15,435 nt of DNA from contig DASWGI010000160.1 of assembly GCA_036393835.1 (NCBI GenBank), positions 1 through 15,435 on the forward strand. Reading direction: 5' to 3'. Each line of letters opens with the position of its first letter. Position 1 is the first letter of the stretch. A program made the translations under genes and the position numbers. This DNA is from VBKO01 sp036393835 (GTDB lineage Bacteria > Myxococcota > Myxococcia > Myxococcales > 40CM-4-68-19). This document shows, piece by piece, positions 1 to 8,458 of the stretch. Under the pieces are notes generated by a model, which was not told the origin of the DNA, did not search any database, and saw only the letters and a program-made list of their open reading frames with translations.

Positions 1-1223
<1,223 letters not shown>

Positions 1224-1227
<4 letters not shown>

Positions 1228-1985
1228 GCCGCGCCCTCCTGCAGCTCGGCGCGCGCCAGCCGCCGGTCCGTGACGCGGCGGTCGTCGAGCACGTGCCCGT
1301 CCTTGAAGACCACCACCCGCTTGGCGTGCAGCGCGATGTCCGCCTCGTGGGTCACGATGAGGACGGTGAGCCCGCGGTCGTTGAGGTCCTGGAAGATGCC
1401 CATCACCTCGAGGCTGGTGCGCGAATCGAGGTTTCCGGTCGGCTCGTCGGCGAGGACGAGCGTGGGCCGGTTGACCAGCGCCCGCGCGATGGCGACGCGC
1501 TGCTGCTGCCCGCCGGAGAGCTGTGCGGGGGCGTGGTCGAGCCGGTCGCCGAGACCGACCCGCTCCAGGGACTCGGCGGCCCGGGCGTGTCGCTCGCGCG
1601 CGGCGATCCCCTGGTAGAGCATCGGCAGCTCGACGTTCTCCAGCGCGCTGGTGCGAGGCAGCAGGTTGAAGCCCTGGAAGACGAAGCCGATCTCGCGGCC
1701 GCGCACGCGCGCGAGCTGGTCGCGGGAGAAGCGGCTCACGTCCTGCCCGCGGAGCAGGTACCGCCCGGCGTTGGGGCGATCGAGGCACCCGATCAGGTTC
1801 ATGAAGGTGCTCTTGCCGGAGCCCGAGGCGCCCATCACCGCGATGAACTCGCCCGGGTCGATGCGCAGCGAGATGCCGCGGAGCGCGTGCACCTTCACGT
1901 CGCCCATCGCGTAGACCTTCTCCAGGCCGAAGGTTTCGACGACCGCCGTGGCCTGCGCCGCGCCGGCGACCTCAGAATGGTCCAC
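1224..1985 (-). CDS. LolD/MacB-type ABC transporter ATPase
   Basis: Cytoplasmic nucleotide-binding subunit that powers the adjacent permease. The 253-residue protein carries every expected motif: Walker A GASGSGKST (52-60), Q-loop Gln104, signature LSGGQ (156-160), Walker B TLVLADEP (175-182, catalytic Glu181), D-loop NLDS (185-188) and switch His213. The start is a GTG at 1983-1985, preceded on the minus strand by AGGGGA at a suitable distance; it lies inside the end of the adaptor gene, overlapping by 14 bases, and the stop overlaps the permease start by 4 bases. ATPase and permease are separate proteins here, unlike the fused E. coli MacB, and more like LolD or YknY arrangements. Whether the system exports drugs, peptides or lipids is not visible. 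Family very secure, substrate unknown. Confidence 0.94.
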
Positions 1986-3189
1986 GGCGGGTCCCCTGCG
2001 GCCGGGCGCCGCCGGCGCCCAGGTCGCCCACGACCACCGCGTCGTTCTCGGCGAGCCCGCTCAGCACCTCGGTGCGCTGGCCGTCCGAGATGCCGATGTG
2101 GACGTCCACGGGGACCGGCTTGCCGGCCACCAGCTTGTACAGGCGGGCCGGTTTCCCCGGGGCGGGCGAGCCCGCGCCGCCCGTGGTGCGCCGCTCCGTC
2201 CGGGCCATGGTGCGGTCACCCCGGGGGGCCTGCTGTGCGGGCGGCTCCGGCGCGGCGGCGTTCTCGGGCTTCCAGCGCAAGGCGGCGTTGGAGACGCGCA
2301 GCACGTCGTCCTTGTGGCCGGTGAGCACCTTGACCGCCGCGGTCATCCCCTGCCGCAGCTTGTGCTCCGGATTCGACGCGTCGATGACGGCGTCGTAGGT
2401 GACCACGTTCTGGATGGTGTTGGGCGCCTGGCGGACCTCGCGGATCATGCCCGCGAACTCGTCGCCGGGGTAGGCGTCGACGGTGAACCTGGCCTCCGCG
2501 CCTTCATGGACCTTGCCGACGTCGGCCTCGTCGATGTGCGCCAGGACCTGCATCTTGGTGAGGTCGTTGGCGATGGTGAACATGGTCGGCGTCTGGAACG
2601 ACGCGGCGACCGTCTGCCCGACGTCGACCGCGCGCGAGACCACGATCCCGTCGATCGGGCTCTTGATCCGCGCGAACTCGAGATTGGCGGCGGCCATGTC
2701 GCGGTCGGCCCGCGCCTGCAGCACCTTGGCCTTGGTCCCCGACAGGTTGGCGGCCATCTGTTCGCGGTTCGCCACCGCGCTGTCCACGTCCTGCTGCGAG
2801 ACGAGCTTCTGCTCGAGGAGCTCCTTGGTGCGCTTCTCCACCCGGACCGCGTCGTTGAGCTGGGCCTGCGCCTTCTCCACGTCCGCCTGGGCGCTGGCGA
2901 GGCCCGCCTGCGCCCTCTCCAGGGTGGCGCGGAAGAGCCGCGGATCGAGGTCGGCGAGCGGCTGGCCCTTCTTCACCTGCGAGTTGAAGTCCACATACAG
3001 CTTGGAGACGATGCCGGAGACCTGGCTCCCGATGTTGACCGTGACGATCGCGCTGACGTCGCCGGTGGCGGAGACCATCTCGCTGATCGGACCGCGCGTG
3101 ACCTCCTCGGTGCGGAAGCTTGCCGACGCGCCGCGGTTGCAGCCTGCGAGGGCGAGGCAAGCGAGCGAGAGGGCGCTGGCGAAGTGCAT
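1972..3189 (-). CDS. MacA-like (HlyD family) periplasmic adaptor lipoprotein
   Basis: Membrane-fusion adaptor expected to bridge the MacB-like permease and a TolC-type outer-membrane channel. The N-terminus is a lipoprotein signal with lipobox LAGC (Cys17 from the ATG at 3187-3189). Then come the first lipoyl half (GSQVSGIVSKLYVDFNSQVK), a long alpha-helical hairpin rich in Ala, Gln and Glu, the second lipoyl half (IKSPIDGIVVSRAVDVGQTV), and beta-barrel and membrane-proximal domains. A Pro/Ala/Arg-rich insert (about PENAAAPEPPAQQAPRG) sits before the last domain. A TTG two codons upstream (3193-3195) is an alternative start with a GGGG tract four bases before it; ATG is preferred by codon rarity. 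It is the first gene of a three-gene operon and overlaps the ATPase gene. No channel gene lies in this operon, so it may use the TolC-like protein at 8459-9757 or another one. Confidence 0.9.
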   Translation of the reverse strand: MHFASALSLACLALAGCNRGASASFRTEEVTRGPISEMVSATGDVSAIVTVNIGSQVSGIVSKLYVDFNSQVKKGQPLADLDPRLFRATLERAQAGLASAQADVEKAQAQLNDAVRVEKRTKELLEQKLVSQQDVDSAVANREQMAANLSGTKAKVLQARADRDMAAANLEFARIKSPIDGIVVSRAVDVGQTVAASFQTPTMFTIANDLTKMQVLAHIDEADVGKVHEGAEARFTVDAYPGDEFAGMIREVRQAPNTIQNVVTYDAVIDASNPEHKLRQGMTAAVKVLTGHKDDVLRVSNAALRWKPENAAAPEPPAQQAPRGDRTMARTERRTTGGAGSPAPGKPARLYKLVAGKPVPVDVHIGISDGQRTEVLSGLAENDAVVVGDLGAGGARPQGTRRGPF

Positions 3190-3290
3190 GCGCAAGGTGC
3201 CCCGGAGGGTAACGGCCGCGTTCTGACGGCGTCAATCCAGGCGGGTCCGCGAAACAGGACCGAAACACTGCCGTTGAGGGTCAAACTACG

Positions 3291-3398
3291 AACGCGGAGA
3301 CGCGGAGGCGCGGAGATTCTTTTTTTTTGCGCACATCGAGCACGGGCATGCGATCGGCCGCGTGAACCCAAACCTCCGCGTCTCCGCGCCTCCGCGTT
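3291..3398. repeat. Intergenic inverted repeat made of CGCGGAGR octamers
   Basis: The 225-base gap between the ABC operon and the marR gene holds two 25-base arms, 3291-3315 and 3374-3398, that are inverted copies of each other with two mismatches. Each arm is about three tandem copies of CGCGGAGA or CGCGGAGG (read on the plus strand for the left arm, on the minus strand for the right). The 58-base interior contains a run of nine T (3320-3328). Similar short-period arms occur between genes in many environmental bacteria and behave like dispersed REP or miniature elements, but that assignment is from memory of the general pattern. The remainder of the gap (3190-3290) should hold the ABC operon promoter; I see no convincing -35/-10 pair there. 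Confidence 0.75.
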
Positions 3399-3414
3399 GA
3401 TCTTTTTGGCCCGT

Positions 3415-3909
3415 TCAGTCGGGGCTGAGCTTGTCCAGCAGGGCGCGGAGGGCGTGGCGTTCGGCGAGGGAGAGAGGGTGCAGCACCTCGTCGACGGCCG
3501 TCAGCACCTCGGGCCGCGACTGCTCCAGCCGCGCGACGCCGGCAGGCGTGATCTCCACCCGCAGCTTGCGGCGGTCGGCGGCCTCGCGGCTGCGGTGCAC
3601 GTAGCCGCCGCGCTCGAGCTCGTCGAGCAGGCGCGACACGCCGGTGGGGTGCTGCGCCACCCGTTCGGCGATGTCGCGCTGCGTGCCGGGCCCGCAGCGC
3701 TGCAGTTGGTTCAGGAGCTGCCAGGCGAGCACGGATTCGCCGCGCGCCTCCAGCCGCCCGGCGGCCGCGGTCCACAGCGCGCGGCGGGCCCGGAACAGGA
3801 GGCGGCCCACCTCCTCGTTCAGCCAGCGGGACCCGCGGGGTTGGGCGGGGGCGCCGCGCACCGGAGCGGGCCGGAGACGGGCCGCCGGAGCGGAGGGGCG
3901 GGGGGCCAT
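3415..3909 (-). CDS. MarR-family transcriptional regulator
   Basis: DNA-binding repressor or regulator, 164 residues, acting as a dimer in the cytoplasm. The winged helix-turn-helix spans about residues 76-122: TQRDIAERVAQHPTGVSRLL forms the HTH and the wing carries the family motif ADRRKLRVEIT with Asp112, Arg113 and Arg114. Flanking helices (about 31-70 and 124-163) fit the MarR dimerisation domain. Residues 1-29 form a Pro/Ala/Arg-rich extension that is unusual; the ATG at 3907-3909 is still the only good start, because reading further upstream would enter the divergent adaptor gene. It is transcribed away from the RND efflux operon with 76 bases between start codons, the classic layout for a local repressor of an efflux pump. 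A single Cys (72) is present, so a cysteine-pair redox switch is not obvious. The ligand is unknown. Confidence 0.88.
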   Translation of the reverse strand: MAPRPSAPAARLRPAPVRGAPAQPRGSRWLNEEVGRLLFRARRALWTAAAGRLEARGESVLAWQLLNQLQRCGPGTQRDIAERVAQHPTGVSRLLDELERGGYVHRSREAADRRKLRVEITPAGVARLEQSRPEVLTAVDEVLHPLSLAERHALRALLDKLSPD

Positions 3910-3940
3910 GCGCCGCCGTGTAGCGGAGATTCGTTCCAAG

Positions 3941-3967
3941 CGCAACGGTTGCGGAATCAAGCATTCC
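3941..3967. promoter_or_regulatory. Candidate MarR operator: two abutting palindromes
   Basis: In the 76-base space between the divergent marR and adaptor starts, CGCAAC-G-GTTGCG (3941-3953) is a perfect 13-base palindrome. It abuts a second perfect inverted repeat, GGAAT-CAAGC-ATTCC (3953-3967). MarR proteins bind palindromes of this size in divergent promoters, so one or both are likely operators controlling marR and the RND operon. This is inferred from position and symmetry only. A weak TTGCGG / TAGGAC pair spaced by 17 bases overlaps them but is not a convincing promoter. Confidence 0.5.
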
Positions 3968-3985
3968 AGGGTAGGACGGGCGGCC

Positions 3986-5152
3986 GTGCGCCCCTGCAAG
4001 CAGCTCGTCGCCCTGGCGGCCGCCGCCGCCGCGTGCGCGACCAAGGACGACCCCGCCGCGCGCCAGCGGCCGGCCCCGCTGGTGGCCGTCGCCCACCCTC
4101 GCGTCCGGGACGTCGAGGTCGCCGTCCGCGCGCCCGTGGACCTGCGGCCCTTCCTCACCGCGGACATCGGCTCCAGGACGCTGGGCTACCTCGACGCGGT
4201 GCTGGTCGACCGGGGCGACCGGGTCAAGCGCGGCCAGGTAGTCGCGCTGGTGCGGCCCAGCGATCTGCCCGATCAGCTCGCCGCTGCCCGGGCCGCCGCC
4301 GCCCAGTCCCGCGCCTCCGCCCGGCTCGCGCGCGCCAACCAGGAGCGGGCGGCCTTGCTGGCGCCCTCGGGCCGCATCTCGCGGCAGGAGCTGCAGCAGT
4401 CCGAGGCGGCCCTCGCCGCGGCCGAGGCCCAGGAGGCCTCCGCGCGCGCGCAGGTCGCCGCCCTCGCCACGCGGCTGGGAGAGACGCGCATCACCGCGCC
4501 GCTGGACGGCGTGATCTCCGGCCGCCGCCTCGACCCCGGCGCGCTGGTGGGGCCCAGCTCGGGCAACACGGGTCCCATCCTCACGGTGGACCAGATCGAC
4601 GCGCTGCGCTGTTTCGTGACCGTCAACGAGCGAGACGCGATCAGCGTGCGCATCGGGCAGCAGTCCCGGATCGACCTGGACGCCGCTCCGGGCCGACCGT
4701 ACCTGGGCAAAGTGGTGCGCATCGCGCCCTCGCTCGACCCGCTCACGCGCACGCTCGAAGCCGAGGTGCAGATCCCGAACGGCTCCGGCGAGCTGCGCCC
4801 CGGCATGTACGGCCGGGCGGCCATCGTCACGGCGGTGCACGAGCGCGCGGTGACGGTCCCGGTCCAGGCGGTGCAGATCTCGGGAGGGCGCCGGATCGCG
4901 TTCGTGCTGCAGGGCGATCGCGTCCGCCGCCGCGAGGTGCAGATCGGGGTGGACGGCGAGGACTGGCTCGAGATCACCCACGGCCTGTCGCCCGAGGACG
5001 AGGTGGTGATCGCCGGAATCGAAGGGCTGGCGGAAGGATCGCAGGTGCGGCCGGCGCGCAACGCCGACCTGACCGGGGGCGCTGCCGCCGGCGAGGGCGC
5101 CGACGCGGGCGCGCCGGAAGGGCGCCGCCCGGCCATCCCGGTGCGCGACTAG
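3986..5152 (+). CDS. RND efflux pump periplasmic adaptor lipoprotein (HlyD/AcrA type)
   Basis: Membrane-fusion protein joining the RND transporter (next gene) to the TolC-like channel. The 388-residue product starts at GTG 3986-3988, preceded by AGGA nine bases upstream. This start gives a lipoprotein signal MRPCKQLVALAAAAAAC with Cys17 as the acylation site; the lipobox AAAC is somewhat atypical. The lipoyl halves lie around residues 58-88 (GYLDAVLVDRGDRVKRGQVV) and 173-194 (ITAPLDGVISGRRLDPGALV), flanking a short Ala/Arg-rich helical hairpin. The barrel and membrane-proximal domains follow, with the typical motif LRPGMYGRA. The C-terminus is an Ala/Gly/Pro-rich tail. Earlier in-frame starts would lie within the marR gene and were rejected. 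First gene of the RND operon. Confidence 0.9.
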   Translation: MRPCKQLVALAAAAAACATKDDPAARQRPAPLVAVAHPRVRDVEVAVRAPVDLRPFLTADIGSRTLGYLDAVLVDRGDRVKRGQVVALVRPSDLPDQLAAARAAAAQSRASARLARANQERAALLAPSGRISRQELQQSEAALAAAEAQEASARAQVAALATRLGETRITAPLDGVISGRRLDPGALVGPSSGNTGPILTVDQIDALRCFVTVNERDAISVRIGQQSRIDLDAAPGRPYLGKVVRIAPSLDPLTRTLEAEVQIPNGSGELRPGMYGRAAIVTAVHERAVTVPVQAVQISGGRRIAFVLQGDRVRRREVQIGVDGEDWLEITHGLSPEDEVVIAGIEGLAEGSQVRPARNADLTGGAAAGEGADAGAPEGRRPAIPVRD

Positions 5153-5176
5153 AATGCATCCAAAACTGCCGCGCCA

Positions 5177-5211
5177 TGAAAAGCGCAGCGCCGCCGAATA
5201 CGGCGGCGACT
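5177..5211 (+). repeat. REP-like palindromic element, copy A
   Basis: A 35-base element with TGAAAAGCGCAG followed by a perfect 8-bp stem CGCCGCCG, loop AATA, CGGCGGCG, then ACT. The same element recurs in inverted orientation at 10921-10954, with one substitution outside the stem and differences only in the loop region. It lies in the 99-base gap between the adaptor and transporter genes of the RND operon. A second weaker hairpin, CCGCC-CTTCA-GGCGG (5221-5235), lies between it and the Shine-Dalgarno of the transporter, so the pair may damp downstream expression or protect mRNA ends. The regulatory role is inferred. Confidence 0.65.
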
Positions 5212-5251
5212 GACCTGTGTCCGCCCTTCAGGCGGCGGCTGGGAGGCGACC

Positions 5252-8200
5252 ATGTGGCTGACGCGCCTCGCACTGCGAAACCCCGTCCTGATCCTGATGA
5301 TGTCGCTGATGACGCTCGCGCTGGGCGCCGTCTCGCTCGACCGGCTCGCCGTCGACCTGTTCCCCGACATCACCGTCCCGCTCATCCGCGTGGCCACCTT
5401 CTACACGGGCGCGGGGCCGGTCGACATCGAGAAGTCCATCACCGTCCCCATCGAGCGGGCCGTGAGCGCGTCGCCGGGCGTGGACCGGGTGGAGAGCGTG
5501 TCCAAGCAGGGCGTCTCGCTGGTCAGCGTGTGGTTCCAGTTCGGCACCAACCTCGACAACGCGCAGTTCGACGTCTCGCAGCGCATCGCGCAGATCCTCA
5601 ACACGCTGCCTCCGGGCATCCAGCAGCCCTTCAACATCAAGTTCGACATCACCAACATCCCGGTGGTCCAGGTGGCGGTGGGGTCCAGCGAGCTGGACGA
5701 GAAGCAGCTCTATGACCTCGCGTACAACGTGATCGAGCCGCAGCTCGAGCGCATCCCCGGCGTCGCCAGCGCCACCGTCGGCGGCGGCAAGGTCCGCGAG
5801 GTGCAGGTGCAGGTGCATCGCGACGCGCTCCGCGCCCGCAGCCTGGCCGTGCTCGACGTGGTCAACGCGGTGCGCAGCTCCAACCTGCTCTTGCCGTCCG
5901 GCAACCTCCGGGCGGGCGACCGCGACTACAACGTCTTCGCCAACACGCAGTTCGAGCAGACCAAGCCCTTGGCGGACGTCATCCTGCGGCCGGGCCTGGA
6001 GGTGGGCGGGCGTCAGGTGCCGCCTGTGCGCGTGGGCGACGTCGCGCGGATCGAGGACGGCACCCAGGACCAGAGCGAGATCGTGCGCATCAACGGGCAG
6101 CGCGGCGTGTACCTGCGCGTGCTCAAGCAGCCGGGAGCGAACACCATCAAGGTGGTGGACTCGATCCGCGCGGCGCTGCCGAACCTGCGCGGCGTGCCCG
6201 CCAACGTGAAGCTGCAGATCTCTTTCGACCAGTCGAGCTACATCCGCTCGGCGGTGAAGGCGCTGGAGCACGAAGCGGTCACGGGCGGCCTGCTCGCCAT
6301 CCTCGTCATCCTCGTCTTCCTGGTGAGCCTCCGGGCCACCGCCATCGTGGCGGTCGCCATCCCGCTCTCGATCGTCGCCACCTTCGTCCTGCTCTTCTTC
6401 ACCGGCAACACGCTCAACGTGTTCACCTTGGGAGGGCTCGCGCTCGGCGTCGGCCGGTTGGTGGACGACTCGATCGTCGAGCTGGAGAACATCCACCGCC
6501 ACCTGGCCCTGGGACAGGACAGGAGATCAGCGGTGCTGGCCGCCGCCCAGGAGGTGGCGATGCCCATCCTGGTCTCCACCATCACCACGATCGTGGTGTT
6601 CTTCCCGGTGCTCTTCCTCTTCGGCATCGCGCGCAACCTCTTCCTGCCGCTGGCGCTGACCATCGCCTTCGCCCTGATCATGAGCTTCTTCGTCTCGCGG
6701 ACGGTCACGCCGCTGCTCTGCCTGAAAGTGCTGCGCGCCGAGCACGCGCACGACCGGACCGGCGTATCTGGCGCGATCGTCCGGGCCCTGGGGAGGCTCG
6801 ACGACGCGTATGCCCGCGCCTTGCGCTGGGTCCTGCACCACCGCGCGCTCACCATTTGCGCGATCCTCGGCGTGTTCGTGCTCTCGCTGGGCATCAAGCG
6901 GTTCATCGGCACTGAGTTCTTCCCCGAGACCGACGAGTCGCAGTTCACGCTGCTCTACAAGACTCCCATCGGCACCCGGGTCGAGCGCACCGAGCAGGTG
7001 GCGATGCGCCTCGAGAACGCGGTGCACAAGACGCTGGGCCCGGACTACACCACGATGATCAGCGACAGCGGGCTGCCGCTGGGCCGGACCGCCATCTTCA
7101 GCGCCAACACCGGGCCCCACGCCGGCAACCTCCAGGTCAACCTGGTGCCCAAGGGCAGCCGTCCGTTCAGCGACGTGCAGGCCACCGAGAAGCTGCGGGC
7201 CGCCATCCGCGACGGCTTCCCGGGGACGCAGCTTTATTTCTTCGTCGGCGGCATCGTGAAGCGCATCCTCAACTTCGGGTCCTCGGCGCCCATCGACGTC
7301 GAGATCCTCGGCTACGACCTGGAGGCCGGCTCGCGCTACGCCGCCCAGGTCGCCGCGCGCATGCGGCAGCTGGCCGGCGACGACGGCCGCCCGCTGCTCA
7401 CCGACGTGCAGATCACGCGCGAGGAGAACTACCCCGAGCTGAACGTGGTGGTGGACCGTGAGAAGGCCGGCACGCTCGGCCTCACCGAGACGCAGGTGGC
7501 GCAGAGCGTGCTCGCCACCCTCTCCGGCAGCACGCAGTTCGCGCCCACGACGTTCACCGATCCGACGACCGGCAACGAGTACTTCATCAACGTCCGCATG
7601 GACGACCGCTTCCGCTCGCACGTCAACGACCTCGGCGAGGTATTCGTCACCACGCCCAAGGGCGGAGTGGTCTCGCTCGCCTCGCTGGCGCGCATCGAGC
7701 GCTCCAGCGGCCCGGTGCTGATCAACCGCAAGTACTTGCAGCGGATCGTCGACGTGACCGCCAACGTCGCCCCCGGCAAGGACCTGGGCACCGCCAGCGC
7801 GGCGGTGCAGAAGGTTCTCGACGACCTGCGTCCGCCGGAGGCGTTCAGCGCGCAGCTCTCCGGGCAGACGGCCGCGCAGCGCGACGCCTTCCGCGGGTTG
7901 GGGCTGGCGGCCCTGATGGCCGTCGCGCTCGTCTACATGGTGCTCGCCTCGCAGTTCCGTTCGCTTCTCGACCCGCTGGTGATCATGTTCAGCGTCCCGC
8001 TGGGCATCTCCGGCGTGTTCCTCATGCTCTGGCTCACCGGCACCACGCTCTCGGTGAACAGCTTCATGGGCATCATCATGATGGTCGGCATCGTGGTCTC
8101 GAACGGCGTCTTGCTGGTGGACTTCGCCAACGTGCTGCGCGAGCGCGGCAAGGACCTGATCGAGGCCACCGTGGAGGCCGGGCGCACGCGGCTCCGGCCG

Positions 8201-8425
8201 ATTCTCATGACCACCATCGCCACCATCGTCGGCCTGGTGCCGATGGCGCTCGGCATCGGCGAGGGCAGCGAGACGAACCTGCCGCTGGCGCGCGCGGTCA
8301 TCGGCGGACTCACCGTCTCCACGGTGTTCACCCTCTTCCTGGTGCCGGCGCTGTACTCGCTCCTCGACCGGTTCCGCCGGCCGGCCGAGCAGGACGCGTC
8401 CGAAAGCCGCACGGCGCACGCCTGA
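5252..8425 (+). CDS. RND-family (HAE1-type) inner-membrane efflux transporter
   Basis: Proton-driven antiporter of a tripartite pump, 1057 residues, of the length expected for AcrB/MdtB-type proteins. It has an N-terminal helix (about 10-30), two large periplasmic loops, and two blocks of membrane helices beginning near residue 345 and at the start of the C-terminal third (RGLGLAALMAVALVYMVLAS). The TM4 proton-relay pair is present as Asp405-Asp406 in GRLVDDSIVELEN, matching AcrB Asp407/Asp408. In TM10 the position of AcrB Lys940 is Ser950 (IVVSNGVLLVDFA), a variant relay. The TM11 segment RLRPILMT is conserved. The ATG at 5252 has a good Shine-Dalgarno, GGGAGG. Second gene of the operon. Substrates cannot be read from sequence; the absence of CzcA-type metal motifs favours organic compounds. 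Confidence 0.95.
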   Translation: MWLTRLALRNPVLILMMSLMTLALGAVSLDRLAVDLFPDITVPLIRVATFYTGAGPVDIEKSITVPIERAVSASPGVDRVESVSKQGVSLVSVWFQFGTNLDNAQFDVSQRIAQILNTLPPGIQQPFNIKFDITNIPVVQVAVGSSELDEKQLYDLAYNVIEPQLERIPGVASATVGGGKVREVQVQVHRDALRARSLAVLDVVNAVRSSNLLLPSGNLRAGDRDYNVFANTQFEQTKPLADVILRPGLEVGGRQVPPVRVGDVARIEDGTQDQSEIVRINGQRGVYLRVLKQPGANTIKVVDSIRAALPNLRGVPANVKLQISFDQSSYIRSAVKALEHEAVTGGLLAILVILVFLVSLRATAIVAVAIPLSIVATFVLLFFTGNTLNVFTLGGLALGVGRLVDDSIVELENIHRHLALGQDRRSAVLAAAQEVAMPILVSTITTIVVFFPVLFLFGIARNLFLPLALTIAFALIMSFFVSRTVTPLLCLKVLRAEHAHDRTGVSGAIVRALGRLDDAYARALRWVLHHRALTICAILGVFVLSLGIKRFIGTEFFPETDESQFTLLYKTPIGTRVERTEQVAMRLENAVHKTLGPDYTTMISDSGLPLGRTAIFSANTGPHAGNLQVNLVPKGSRPFSDVQATEKLRAAIRDGFPGTQLYFFVGGIVKRILNFGSSAPIDVEILGYDLEAGSRYAAQVAARMRQLAGDDGRPLLTDVQITREENYPELNVVVDREKAGTLGLTETQVAQSVLATLSGSTQFAPTTFTDPTTGNEYFINVRMDDRFRSHVNDLGEVFVTTPKGGVVSLASLARIERSSGPVLINRKYLQRIVDVTANVAPGKDLGTASAAVQKVLDDLRPPEAFSAQLSGQTAAQRDAFRGLGLAALMAVALVYMVLASQFRSLLDPLVIMFSVPLGISGVFLMLWLTGTTLSVNSFMGIIMMVGIVVSNGVLLVDFANVLRERGKDLIEATVEAGRTRLRPILMTTIATIVGLVPMALGIGEGSETNLPLARAVIGGLTVSTVFTLFLVPALYSLLDRFRRPAEQDASESRTAHA

Positions 8426-8458
8426 GCCCAAGCCGGCGATGGCGCATCGAAAGGCAAC

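Noticed and set aside
3190..3290. TTGACG followed 17 bases later by TTACCC (minus strand) as promoter of the ABC operon
   Set aside because: The -35 match is good but the -10 matches the consensus at only one position, and no second feature supports it.
3291..3398. CRISPR-like array from the repeated octamers
   Set aside because: Units are 8 bp, directly adjacent without spacers, and arranged as an inverted pair, which does not fit a CRISPR.
5176..5250. Small open frame starting at the ATG within REP copy A
   Set aside because: The start is inside the repeated element, has no ribosome-binding site and its translation continues out of frame into the RND gene without recognisable sequence.
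1948..5715. Very long open frame on the plus strand across the ABC adaptor, marR and RND genes
   Set aside because: Its translation is Arg/Pro/Ala/His-rich with no domain, and it runs antisense or out of frame to well-recognised genes. Long spurious frames are expected at this GC content.
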